A stretch of DNA of 64,000 nt from Bombyx mori. Its lineage: Eukaryota > Arthropoda > Insecta > Lepidoptera > Bombycidae. Below, piece by piece: positions 20,921 to 30,702 of this stretch; position 1 is the first letter of the stretch, and every line of letters begins with the position of its first letter. The position numbers and the translations under genes were made by a program. Where the stretch lies: NCBI RefSeq assembly GCF_030269925.1, contig NC_085123.1, positions 1,984,001-2,048,000 of the forward strand, in the 5' to 3' direction. The notes beneath the pieces were generated by a model that saw only the letters and a program-made list of their open reading frames with translations, made no database searches and was not told the DNA's origin.

Positions 20921-22005
20921 CGCCAAATGCTCTAAAGCCCGCTTTCGCGGAGCAGCGCCGCGTCCTCGTTGTAAAAATAATACCGGACTTGTCGCTACGG
21001 TGCTTGGCAGCGACGAGTCCTGGCAGGCGATGCTCGACTTCTGTGGGTCCACCATCTCGCAGAAGGAGATGGTCGAAGAGGAGAGGGAGAGCTCTTCTTC
21101 CCTTTCGGCGCCGTGCCGCAGCCGCAGAGTCGGGGGTCGGAGGACCGCGTTCGTCCAGCTCCGGCCCCTGGGAAGTAGTAGTCTCCGCCCGGTCATGGTC
21201 ACGGGGTGACCTGAGGGGTTCAAGGCTGCGCCGCACGCTAACATCACTCTAGCGTGCTGACACTAGGAGGATAGGACGAGGTGTCGTCGGCAGCGGTCCG
21301 CGATGCGATTCGCATTGCCGTCTTTGCTGTCGTCGCCGAACATACTGTGGAAGAGCAAAACCCGGTCGGCGGCGTACCGCGTTCCGACCCGGCAGGCTAG
21401 TTCTGACCCGGACCGCACCTATCCGTCGCCGCCGAGCCGGAGGCCAGAGAAGGGCTTTTGCCCGACTCCAGCCCTTGTAGGAGGTGACCTTCCCCCGGTG
21501 AAGGCCATGAGGTGATCTGAGGGGGTGAGATCGCGCGGCGTGCTGCCTGCGTTCTATCGCGCTGCATGGCAGCAGTTCCACGGAACTGTTGCGTAAGTGC
21601 GACTGGCTGGCGGTGTATAGCGTTCCGACCTGGCAGGCTGGTTCTGGTTCAGCGGGGTATTCCGGAACACCAGCGGCATCGCCTGAGGCAGCCTGTCAAG
21701 CTGCCGTACCAAGACGACCGATGTAAAGTCGTTGACTATCGCCTCGGTAACCCGTCGGTCGGGCGTCCTAGAGGTGGCACCGCGAATCTGGTTGTAGTGT
21801 TGACCGCGGGAACCTCCTTACTCTGACCGAGTTCTGAAGCCGGGCGGAGATCGAAAGTCAGATGTAACAGTGCACGAGAGTCGTTTAGTGCGGTAGGGCC
21901 TTAAAAAAATCATTGGGCCACATACCCAGCGCGCCCTTATGCGCGAGGACCACGTAGGAGGGTCGGGCCCGGCGCGAAAAAGAAAAGGATCTCTGGGCTA
22001 GCGTT
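20921..22005 (+). mobile_element. R1-clade LINE 3' end (family Y), with long GC-rich 3'UTR
   Basis: 20930-21209 encodes the tail of an R1-type protein (LDFCGSTISQKEMVEEERES). The rest is a GC-rich 3'UTR containing degenerate direct repeats, for example CGTTCCGACCCGGCAGGCT at about 21384 and CGTTCCGACCTGGCAGGCT at about 21623. The same family is at 14480-15275 on the minus strand. No poly(A) or target duplication identified. Confidence 0.55.
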
Positions 22006-22389
22006 GGGCAGACTGATATCCTTAAGCAAAACACCATATACCTCTTGTTTGTGAGAAGGTTTCGTCAACGATCTTCTCCATTTTAGAGATATGCCGTGGT
22101 ATGTAGTCGGCAATGCGACGTTCTTCCGTCACCGTGAGACTGTTAGCTCGAGCCAGTTCCTGCAACAAAAACTTCCTTAGTTTTGAAATTCGTGAAAATT
22201 GTAACATTATACCTACGGGTGACACATTTTTGACTGTTCGTACTTCAGACTGGACTTTTTTCTACTCGCTACCTCTTCTTTCCTTTAATTATTAGAGTTA
22301 AATAATTACGATATTTTTGTAACAATCTGTGGTGGCCTAAGGCATAAAACGTCTGGTGCACTCGTGTCGATCGATGCCACTATGTATTG
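22006..22389. other. Unassigned stretch between family-Y LINE and mariner
   Basis: A 67-codon minus-strand frame (22225-22022) and a 60-codon plus-strand frame have no recognised product. Confidence 0.3.
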
Positions 22390-23440
22390 TGTATAACGGT
22401 TCAATCCGTTATTAAATACATCTGTTTAAAAAAGTTAACGACGCAAGATACTCATTGCGATTTGGAGGCAACATTAGCAGAGTCCGCTCCGCCGTATTCC
22501 GCTGTCGTAAGCTTGGCTTCCCAATTTCGAGTAGGGAGAACGAACACGGATGATGAACATAGTTGCTGCCATCCATAGACGTCAGTCACCCAAGAAAATG
22601 TTGCAAAAGTCCAGAAAATTGTATTGAGCGATCGAAGAGTTACCATCCGATACTGAATACAAGAAACGGGCATTTCATATGGAAGTATTCAATCCACTTG
22701 AAACAATCTTCGAATATGAGAAAAGTCTCCGCAAGATGGGTGCCGAGAATGTTAACGACAGTCAGAAACAAAATCGACTTGACATTTCGAAGATATTGTT
22801 GGACAAGTTTCAAGAAGATTCTGAAAACTTTTTGTCTCGTTTCGTAATAATGGACGAAACATGGGTCCATCATTTTGATCCCGAGACAAAACAGAAATTT
22901 TTCACAATGGAAACGGCCATCATCACCGACCCCGAAGAAGTTTCGTGTCGTGGCATCGGCTGGCAAGGTTGTGGTCTCAATATTTTGGGACTTAGAAGGG
23001 ATTTTGTTGATTGATTACCTGGAGCGTGGAACCATTATTACAGGCCAATATTACGCAGCTTTAATTTTCAAGTTAAGGAATGCCATCAAAAAGAAAAGGA
23101 GAGGGAAACTTCGAAAGGGCGTGCTGTTTCATCACGACAATGCACCCGCCCACAGTTCGGCAATTGCGATGGCTGCCATTCAGCAAGCAAGCTGGCTTCG
23201 AATTGGTTGACCACCCCCCTTATTCACCAGATCTGGCGCCTAGCGATTTTTATCTATTCCCCAAATTGAAAGAATACTTAAGGGGAAACAGGTACGAAGA
23301 CGATAACGAGGTGATGGATGCCGTGGAGAGCTTTTTGCAGGACCAAGACAAAACTTTTTTATTGAAAGGAATTGAAGCCTTGTAAAAGCGCTGGACTCGG
23401 TGTGTAGAGAGACTCGGAGACTATGTAGAAAAATAAATTA
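22390..23440 (+). pseudogene. mariner transposase (DD34D), decayed
   Basis: Pieces in several frames, in family order: a HTH-like N-terminal part about 22440-22640, then IMDETWVHHFDPETKQKFFT (first Asp) near 22850, FHHDNAPAHSSAIAM (second Asp) near 23130, and HPPYSPDLAPSDFYLFPKLK (third Asp) near 23210-23270, ending in a GNRYEDDNEVMDAVESFL segment. Multiple frameshifts. Clearly a different mariner lineage from the one at 51734-54194. Confidence 0.8.
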
Positions 23441-23984
23441 TTAAGTTATCAATAGTCATTCTATCTCATTCTCACTACTTTTTGATCCTCCTAGTAACGC
23501 CATCTATTTATAATATTACAAAAAGTTTACACATCTATAAATCCTCTTTTGATGAGGCTGCACAATAATATAGTATAATCTGTGACAATACTAAAATTAG
23601 CGCCAAAAATTTTAGAAGTGAACAAATTTAAGTAGGTACGGTACTTACAAAACCCGTTGTAGGAAATTAATTAATTTACAAATAAGTAATCTAGAATGTT
23701 CGAAAGCGAACTACAAAATCGTCTACCGCATTGTGCTTCGCCTCGGTCTCACGGAATTGTTAAACGATTGAAAAGGACGACCGTCGCCAGTAACGGAAGC
23801 CTGCGACCTACGAAAGAAGACTCTGGACAAGTTAGTAATGCATACAACAATATCTTTTTATCGATCATCATAAAATTCTCCTAATTTATAAATACCGCAT
23901 ACAGTCCACTCAAAACTGAACGAGATTACAGGTTCGTGTAAGCAAAATTAAGCTAATAAATATTATTGAGATTTTTTTTAATGT
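23441..23984. other. Unassigned intron sequence
   Basis: A less AT-rich segment at 23690-23830 with a 62-codon plus-strand frame is unrecognised. Confidence 0.3.
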
Positions 23985-24208
23985 CTTTTTTTTATTGCTT
24001 AGATGGGTGGACGAACTCACAGCCACCTGGTGTTAAGTGGTTACTGGAGCCCATAGACCCTCGAGATATAAGTTCGAAGTTCTCAGTATAGTTACAACGG
24101 CTGCCCCACCCTTAAAACTGGAACGCATTACTGCTTCACGGCAGAAATAGGCAGGGCGGTGGTACCTACCCGCGCGGACTCACAAGAGGTCCTACCACCA
24201 GTAAAAAA
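23985..24208 (-). repeat. Bm1-like SINE, 5'-truncated
   Basis: Poly(T) then GCTTAGATGGGTGGACGAAC through CCTACCACCAGTAA; an internal block (CATCTACAACGT...) is deleted. Confidence 0.85.
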
Positions 24209-24234
24209 CAGCAGATTTCGACTTCATGTTGCTA

Positions 24235-24396
24235 GTGGGCCGTGAGCTATTTACACGTCATTTCCGTGATTCGGGATCCTCCCGATCCATTAACGGTGCT
24301 TTTAGGTACCAACCACAAGCACCGGTCACCGTCCTCGTCCAACCCGTCGTTTGCGAAGAAGGGCTCGACGAGTAAATCTGAGATCTTAGAACTGAG
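24235..24396 (+). mobile_element. Jockey-like LINE (subfamily B), coding end, interrupted
   Basis: Contains GATCCTCCCGATCCATTAAC and GACGAGTAAAT, matching the end of the protein gene at 52290-52392. A SINE tail follows at 24397 and the jockey 3'UTR resumes at 24521. Confidence 0.65.
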
Positions 24397-24520
24397 ATCT
24401 TAGAACTTATATCTCAAGGTGGGTGACGCATTTACGTTGTAGATTTCTATGGGCTCCAGTAACCACTTAACACCAGGTGGGCTGTGAACTCGTTCGCCCA
24501 TATAAGCAATAAAAAAAAAA
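24397..24520 (+). repeat. Bm1-like SINE tail inserted in a jockey fragment
   Basis: AACTTATATCTCAAGGTGGG to AAGCAATAAAAAAAAAA. A 14-bp sequence, GATCTTAGAACTGA, is locally repeated at its start. Confidence 0.75.
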
Positions 24521-24708
24521 CCCATAGACACAGCCCACTCACTGAGTTTCTCACCGGATCTTCTCAGTAGGTCGCGTTTCCGATCCCGTGGTCTGCGAAG
24601 CTCTGCTCTTGCTAAGGTCAGTGTTAGCAGCACTCCGGTTTGAGCCCCGTGAGCTCACCTACACGGCAAGGAGAAGCTGAAATAGCCTCTCAAGGCTATC
24701 AGCATAGG
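24521..24708 (+). mobile_element. Jockey-like LINE (subfamily B), 3'UTR
   Basis: ACACAGCCCACTCACTGAGT, CGGATCTTCTCAGTAGGTCG, GAGCCCCGTGAGCTCACCTA and a GCCTCTCAAGGCTATCAGC stem, all matching the 52390-52606 3'UTR. Confidence 0.7.
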
Positions 24709-25103
24709 TAGGAAAGAAGAGCCATTTTTAATCGCGAAAATGTAAATAAATATAAAATTAAGTCAAACGAACAGAAATTGTACCTAGTTGCTCGATCGCA
24801 CTGTCAAAGCTTTTTGAATCATTCGAATTTGATGCGACCGGCTAAAATACTTATTTATTATTACATCTGTCCGTGACCGCGGTAACCTAAGTTGTCAGGA
24901 AGACATGTTCGCTGAACCAGAAACGGGATTTCCTGTAAAAGCCATTAAATTTGTTTTTTCTTATAAGTATTAAGTAAATAATATTATATTTAGGTAATTT
25001 ATCAACACGATTTTTTTAAATCTATTTACAATTGATTTTCACCTTTGGTTATTATAATAATAATCGTAAAAAAAAAACATTCATTGACAATAATTATAAT
25101 TCA
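24709..25103. other. Unassigned intron sequence
   Basis: AT-rich, nothing recognised. Confidence 0.4.
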
Positions 25104-25470
25104 CTAGCTGACCGGGCATACTTCGTAGTGCTTCAATCGATAAATAAAAGACCTAAACTTTTGTGTAAAATAAACTTAAAACAAACAAAACGAATCCGTC
25201 CGACGGGGTACACATCAAAGGAAAAACAAAATTGTTATTTTTATTTAATTCCGACCATTTTCATATTTATCTACCTTTCAAACCTTCTCTGGACTTCCAC
25301 AAATAATTCCAGACCAAAATTAGCCAAATCGGTCCAGCCGCTCTCGAGTTTTAGAGAGACTAACGAACAGAAATTTATTTTTATATATATAGAACATAGA
25401 TTTAGGTTTAGATTTTATTTTTATTGTTGTTTTTGCTTTTAAATTGAAAGACCCAATATAGCGTAATAGT
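25104..25470 (-). repeat. RTE-tail-like repeat (family G), nearly complete
   Basis: Starts ACTAGCTGACCGGGCA and ends in (TA)n followed by the CTATGTTCTA / CCCAATATAGCGTAATAGTG segment. It provides the uninterrupted reference for the copy split by maT at 17842-19119. Confidence 0.75.
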
Positions 25471-25925
25471 GTATAGCCGAACCAGTTTCAGTACAAAATC
25501 GCTTGATTACATAGCCTAATTAGTACTACAGCGCCACGAGTGCTCAAACAACATCAAAAGCCTCTGTTTACCGAGTGTGCCACCTGGTAATCATAACATT
25601 TACTCTGTTATATGTTTACCGCCTTTCGAATGCATTGAATATCATCATCAATCATAAGTTATTGAGAGCTGGTCTAAACGCTCTTGTTTGTGTAAACAAA
25701 AGTTTCATTATGCGCTTTTTATTAAACGATAGATCATGCTTAGAACCGGCACTTTAATAGATACCACAAGTTGAATGCTTGTTTTGAAACAAGGTCGAAA
25801 TCACAATAGCACTGTTGTTGTTTTTACACTACAGTAAAAGCACTTTATTGTGGCACTAAATTGGTTAACGAAGTCCAAAAGCATTACAACGTCAATGTCG
25901 TCATTTATTTAACAGACATGAGACA
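25471..25925. other. Unassigned intron sequence
   Basis: AT-rich; a 60-codon plus-strand frame at 25575 has no recognised product. Confidence 0.4.
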
Positions 25926-26240
25926 GAACAACGGCTGGCCAACCCTTCAAATCGAAATGCATTATTACTGCTTCAAGGCAGAAATAGACAGGGGGTGGAA
26001 CTTTATCCATGCGGACTCACAAGACGTCCTACCATCAGTAATTATGCAAATTATAAATTTGCGATTTGATTTTTGTTACACGGCTTTATTCCTTCACCGT
26101 AGAAGAACCGTAGAACATTTGTTAAGTACGTATTTCATTGGAAAAATCGGTACCTTCTGGTGGGATTCGAACACCGATGCATCGCCATACATACGAATAG
26201 ACTGGACGTCTTATCCTTTAGACCACGACGACTACAATTT
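25926..26240 (-). repeat. Bm1-like SINE with tRNA-like head, diverged
   Basis: Has the body (GCTGGCCAACCCTTCAAATC) and a pol III head on the minus strand (box B GGTGTTCGAATCC near 26170). It faces another SINE head at 26326, giving a head-to-head pair. Confidence 0.75.
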
Positions 26241-26325
26241 ATGATCATAAAACAATCTACTGGTATTCAACGCTTCATCGTCCCCAAAACGCTCTTCTGT
26301 GTGATATATTTTGATATTGATATTT

Positions 26326-26935
26326 TAGAAATCGTCGTGGCTTAAACGATAAGGCGTCCTGTGCATTCGTATCTAGCGATGCAATGGTGTTCGAATCCCG
26401 CAGGCGGGAATAAATATTTCTAATGAAATACGTACTTAACAAACTATGTTCAATATTGATTTCTACGGTGAAGGCATAAAATCGTGTAATAACAATCAAA
26501 CCGCAAATTTCTAATTTGCATAATTACTAGTGATAGGACGTCTTATGAGTCCGCACGGGTAGGTACCACCATCCTCCACCGTGGAAGTCAATCGTGAACA
26601 TTTTTAAGTGCAACAATTGTTCACGATTGACTTCCACGGTGAAGGAATAACAACACCGTTTAATTAAAATCAAACCCGCAAAAATTATAATTTGCGTAAT
26701 TTGCGTAATTACTGGTGGTAGCAACTACACGGGTAGGTACCACCACCCTGCCTATTTCCGCCGTGAAGCAGTAATGCGTTTCGGTTCGAAGGGTGGGGCA
26801 GCCGTTATAACTATACTGAGACCTTATCTCATCTCAAGGTGGGTGGCGCATTTACGGTGTAGATGTCTATGGGCTCCAGTAACCACTTAACACAGGTGGG
26901 CTGTGAGCTCGTCCACACATTTAAGCAATAAAAAA
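26326..26935 (+). repeat. Bm1-like SINE, rearranged with an internal fold-back
   Basis: Head on the plus strand (box A GTGGCTTAAACGATAAG, box B GGTGTTCGAATCCC), body to about 26570, then an inverted SINE piece and a second body running to AAGCAATAAAAAAATAAAAA. The junction forms a perfect 24-bp inverted repeat (26576-26641). Confidence 0.8.
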
Positions 26936-27651
26936 ATAAAAATATTCAAAGATTTCGGCGGTAAAATACCACCTATATAAAACAACGAACAATAAAATTA
27001 TTTTTCATGAAACAAACAAAATAGATTTTCTGAGCGAAACGAAAATATCATTCCTCGTTCACTCTTGGTTTTTTAGAGTTGCTTAGCTTATTTTCCAATT
27101 ACAAAGTAAGACACTATATAAATTGAGGGGACGCCATTGATACCCAATATCGTTTTTGTTCACCCCTTACAGGAAATAACGTAGTACAAAGATACGATTA
27201 AATTAATATCTGAGATTAAGAATAAGGATTATCTTCAGAAATCCAGCGGTTAAATAAGTAAAATAGGCTGACGTAGCTATTGAATACGTACCAAATCAAT
27301 GTTCATCTTGAGCAAACAAAAACTCACATTCAAATCGAAATATAAAGTTTTATTTTTTCATGCAACTTCAATAGGCCATAAGGTTAGCACCAACTCGTGA
27401 AAATCAAGTAGGTAAGTTACTCAGGGCACGCCATTTTCCTACGACAACATTTATCAAATAATATAAATTAATCGTAACTAGAATTTTAAGACAGACCTAC
27501 GTTTCAGAGCACCTACTGGAAATATGCTTAGTACTCTTACTTTCTGGAATATCACATCCACGCACTTACGTCATTCAAGTAGGCACCGACTGAATAATAA
27601 ATAACTTTCACTCTTAAGCTAACATTAACTTTAAAATTATTATAACTTACT
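26936..27651. other. Unassigned intron sequence
   Basis: AT-rich single-copy-looking DNA, nothing recognised. Confidence 0.4.
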
Positions 27652-27905
27652 GGTGGTAGGAACTTTTGTGAATCCGCGCGGGTAGGTACCACCATCCTGC
27701 CTATTTCTGCCGTGAAGCAGTAATGCGTTTCGGTTTGAAGGGTGGGGCAGCCGTTGTAACTATACTGAGACCTTAGAATTTATATCTCAAGGTGGGTGGC
27801 GCATTTACGTCGTAGATGTCTATGGGCTCCAGTAACGACTGAACACCAGGTTACAGGCTGTGTACAGGGCTGTTAGCTCGCCCACCCATCTAGCCAATAA
27901 AAAAA
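27652..27905 (+). repeat. Bm1-like SINE, 5'-truncated
   Basis: ACTGGTGGTAGGAACTTTTG to AGCCAATAAAAAA, with a small insertion near 27850. Confidence 0.85.
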
Positions 27906-28236
27906 ACCAGGATCCAAGGTAGCCTTGGAGCTTTTCTTGTAACAAATTATGCCCGGGTCAGGAAACGAGTTATTAATTTTCTGCACTGACATATCGCCTT
28001 AAGAGCAATAACATAGATTTAATGAGTAACGAATATTTTACTCCTTAATACGTTGAATGTCAGACCAGAAACCATGTTTAGCCCAGTGGGCCGCGGCGGA
28101 CACCATGTGACCACCAATAAATCGGGTCTAGGGGACCGCGACGAACCCTGTGTGTTTGCCGTTTCACATCTCTCGAACAACAATAAGTAGCCACTGTTTC
28201 CGTAATTCGCCCGTTATTTTTGAGTTATATCTTGAT
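27906..28236. other. Unassigned stretch with a GC-richer minus-strand open frame
   Basis: Minus strand 28230-28060 is open for more than 50 codons (LLVVTWCPPRPTGLNMVSGL) but unrecognised; possibly LINE-derived. Confidence 0.25.
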
Positions 28237-28325
28237 AACTAGTGGTCCGCGATAGTCGAAATTCGACTATAATTAGTTGAAATTATAAGTTTGAACATTA
28301 TTATGGTTCTATTGTCAAAGACTTG
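28237..28325 (+). repeat. Dispersed repeat family D, 5' fragment
   Basis: ACTAGTGGTCCGCGATAGTC and the hairpin GTCGAAATTCGAC, then ATTATAAGTTTGAACATT. It is cut by the SINE that starts near 28331. Longer copies are at 683-1112, 33955-34291 and 56520-57407. Confidence 0.65.
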
Positions 28326-28330
28326 AAGAC

Positions 28331-28666
28331 TTGAAGTCGTCGTAGCCTAAAGGATAAGACGTCCGGTGCATTCATATGTAGCGATGCACCGGTGTTCGAA
28401 TCCCGCAGGCGGGTACCAATTTTTCTAATGAAATACGTACTCAACGGATGTTCACGATTGACTTCCACGGTGAAGGAATAACATCGTGTAATAAAAACCA
28501 AACCCGCAAAATTATAATTTGCGTAATCACTGGTGGTAGGACCTCTTGGGAGTCCGCACGGGTAGGTACCACCACCCCGCCTATTTCCGCCGTGAAGCAG
28601 TAATACGTTTCGGTTCGAAGGGTGGGGTAGCCGTTGTAACTATACTGAGACCGTAGAACTTATATC
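28331..28666 (+). repeat. Bm1-like SINE, 5' part (interrupted by the jockey LINE)
   Basis: Complete tRNA-like head (box A GTAGCCTAAAGGATAAG, box B GGTGTTCGAATCCC) and body up to GAACTTATATC, where the LINE is inserted. The SINE continues at 33842. Confidence 0.9.
28656..28666 (+). repeat. Target-site duplication, left copy
   Basis: GAACTTATATC, identical to 33831-33841, flanks the jockey-like LINE. Confidence 0.9.
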
Positions 28667-28698
28667 ATTCCGATTTGAGCAACCGACGCGCGTGGACG
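28665..28698 (+). promoter_or_regulatory. Internal pol II promoter of the jockey-like LINE: initiator plus DPE
   Basis: TCATTC (28665-28670) is a perfect arthropod initiator (TCA+1KTY) whose A at 28667 is the first base after the target duplication. GGACG at 28694-28698 fits the downstream promoter element RGWYV at exactly +28 to +32. Jockey-group elements are known to use such TATA-less internal promoters, letting a new copy carry its own start site. Confidence 0.7.
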
Positions 28699-29043
28699 TG
28701 CTCATTGTTCGTTCGATTGCCCGACCTCGGTTCGTGGCACATCTGGCGTCCAAGTGTTTTGTCGGAAGTGACTACCGGTGATAATAGATCATTGTTCGTG
28801 GCACATCTGTGGCCCAAGTGTTTCTCGGAATTTGTACCTGCGCCTAATTACAAGGCATTGCCGCCCGGAAACTGTGCAGTGGTTCTATTCACTCTAATTC
28901 TATTCTATTTATTCTATTCACTAAAATTTCTAAAATTCCTAGAATCGCTTCGGCCAATTTTAGTGTTACCGACGCAGGGGCCTCGCCGCAAGGCGAGCGC
29001 GTGTTTAAGTCCCGGGGCAGCCCCCCCTGGGCAGTCCGAAGAA

Positions 29044-30699
29044 ATGGAGTTTTCTCCAACCAACACACTGCTCGCGGAGTTCTTAAGCGAGAAATACCCG
29101 GCCCTCGAATCAGAATTTTTAGCTTACAAAGCTAAACGCGCCGTGAACTGTTCTGCCGTGCCCGCCGCGCCCGCCGTTTCCGCCACGCCTGCCGTTCCCG
29201 CGTCCCCTGCAAGCGCGCGCAAAACTCCCGCGCCGTACACCGCAGCCTCCGTCGCGCCCAGCACACCCGTGTCCCCCATACTGTCGCGAAAAACTGCCGC
29301 GTCTACCGCGGCAGCTTCCGTTCTACCTCAGCGATCGTCTGCGGCCTCCGTCGCGTCCGCCGCTCCCGCGCCTTCCTCCTCGTCCTCCGACTCTGACTCG
29401 GATATGGAGGTTGACCTCGTTCCCGCCTCATTAACAGATGGATTCACTCTCGTGCAAAAGGGTAAGAAGCGCGCCGCGGAGTCCCGAGCTTCCGCGGCCG
29501 CTAAAATAAGCAAAGCCGCGAACGCGTCGCGCCCCCGCCCTCCGACCCCCGTCGCTCCCTGTCCTCGTGCCACGCCGTCGCCGCGCCCGGTGGCACAAAC
29601 GAGAAATCAGGCCCCTCCTCCGTTGATTCTTCAAGAGAAGGCTGCTTGGGACCGTATCTCCCTGGCCCTTAAGGCCAAAAACATAAATTTTGTCAGTGCC
29701 CGTAACCTCGCGAACGGGATACAGATAAAAGTAGCAACACCCGACGACCATAGGGCCCTCTCAAGCTACCTCCGAAAGGAGCGTATAAGTTATCATACGT
29801 ATACGCTCCAGGAGGAGCGTGAGCTCCGTGCAGTCATACGTGGCATCCCCAAGGAGTTAGATGCCGAGCTCGTAAAGGCCGACCTACTCGAACAAGGCCT
29901 ACCCGTAAACTCCGTGCACCGCATGCACACAGGACGCGGGAGGGAGCCATACAATATGGTTCTCGTCGCCCTCCAGTCTACCCCCGAGGGTAAGAAAATC
30001 TTTAACGTCCGAACTGTCTGTAGGCTTTCCGGAATCACCGTGGAAACCCCTCATAAAAAAGGCACTCCGAGCCAGTGCCACAATTGTCAGTTGTACGGGC
30101 ATTCTTCCCGTAATTGTCACGCGCGCCCTCGATGCGTCAAGTGTTTGGACGATCACGCCACGACTCTTTGCACTCGCGATCAAAAAACCGCGACGGAACC
30201 ACCTAGCTGCGTCCTGTGCCGAACACAGGGTCACCCCGCGAATTACCGTGGATGCCCCCGAGCCCCTAAAATAAATCGCCGCGTCGCGCGTCAAAACCGC
30301 CTCCGAGCTTCCGGCCCTGACATCAAAGCCACGGCACCCTCTGTGCCGAAGGCTAAGCCTGCCTTCGTGCCGGCGCCGGTGCCCAGCGGCTCGGCCTGGG
30401 CTAAACCGTTGCCGTACACGAACACGGCTGTAGCTCCCTCCCCCGCGATTCGTCCCGTCCCCGCGATACGTCCCTCCCCCGTGATTCGTTCCTCCCCCGC
30501 GACCAGCACTCCGACCGCGTCCGACAATCTCGCTCTAGCGATCGACTTTTTTCAGTCGATCAACTTTGAGCGTGTTAATGCTTTGGGTGACGCCATTCGC
30601 GCCGCCTCCACTGCACAACACTTCATCGCCGTTGTGCAAGAATACGCTGACGTATACGCGTCGTTAAATACGTACGTCCTCCCCTCGCTCCGCCGGTAA
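29044..30699 (+). CDS. LINE ORF1 protein with three zinc knuckles
   Basis: 551 residues from ATG 29044, chosen as the first good in-frame Met; the frame is open further upstream without an ATG. N-terminal third is Ala/Pro/Ser-rich (about residues 40-130) with an acidic DSDSDMEVD patch. The middle (about 200-330) resembles the RRM-like region of jockey Gag proteins (AAWDRISLALKAKNINFVSA; LRAVIRGIPKE). Three CCHC knuckles lie at about 345-400: CHNCQLYGHSSRNC, CVKCLDDHATTLC and CVLCRTQGHPANYRGC. Role in the family: RNA-binding, Gag-like coat and telomere/chromatin targeting of the LINE RNA. Stop TAA 30697-30699, followed 3 nt later by the ORF2 ATG in the same frame. Confidence 0.88.
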   Translation: MEFSPTNTLLAEFLSEKYPALESEFLAYKAKRAVNCSAVPAAPAVSATPAVPASPASARKTPAPYTAASVAPSTPVSPILSRKTAASTAAASVLPQRSSAASVASAAPAPSSSSSDSDSDMEVDLVPASLTDGFTLVQKGKKRAAESRASAAAKISKAANASRPRPPTPVAPCPRATPSPRPVAQTRNQAPPPLILQEKAAWDRISLALKAKNINFVSARNLANGIQIKVATPDDHRALSSYLRKERISYHTYTLQEERELRAVIRGIPKELDAELVKADLLEQGLPVNSVHRMHTGRGREPYNMVLVALQSTPEGKKIFNVRTVCRLSGITVETPHKKGTPSQCHNCQLYGHSSRNCHARPRCVKCLDDHATTLCTRDQKTATEPPSCVLCRTQGHPANYRGCPRAPKINRRVARQNRLRASGPDIKATAPSVPKAKPAFVPAPVPSGSAWAKPLPYTNTAVAPSPAIRPVPAIRPSPVIRSSPATSTPTASDNLALAIDFFQSINFERVNALGDAIRAASTAQHFIAVVQEYADVYASLNTYVLPSLRR

Positions 30700-30702
30700 T
30701 CA

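Noticed and set aside
28331..28430. SINE heads with box A and box B as functional tRNA genes
   Set aside because: No acceptor-stem or anticodon-stem pairing, and each is followed by the SINE body; the same applies to 1740-1839, 60760-60866 and 48028-48110.
28675..29043. ORF1 of the jockey LINE starting at 28675
   Set aside because: That frame opens with TTG within the 5'UTR, 8 nt after the transcription start; the first ATG with a plausible context is 29044.
29328..30527. Several minus-strand frames inside the jockey LINE
   Set aside because: GC-rich antisense shadows of ORF1, with composition-driven Ala/Arg/Gly peptides.
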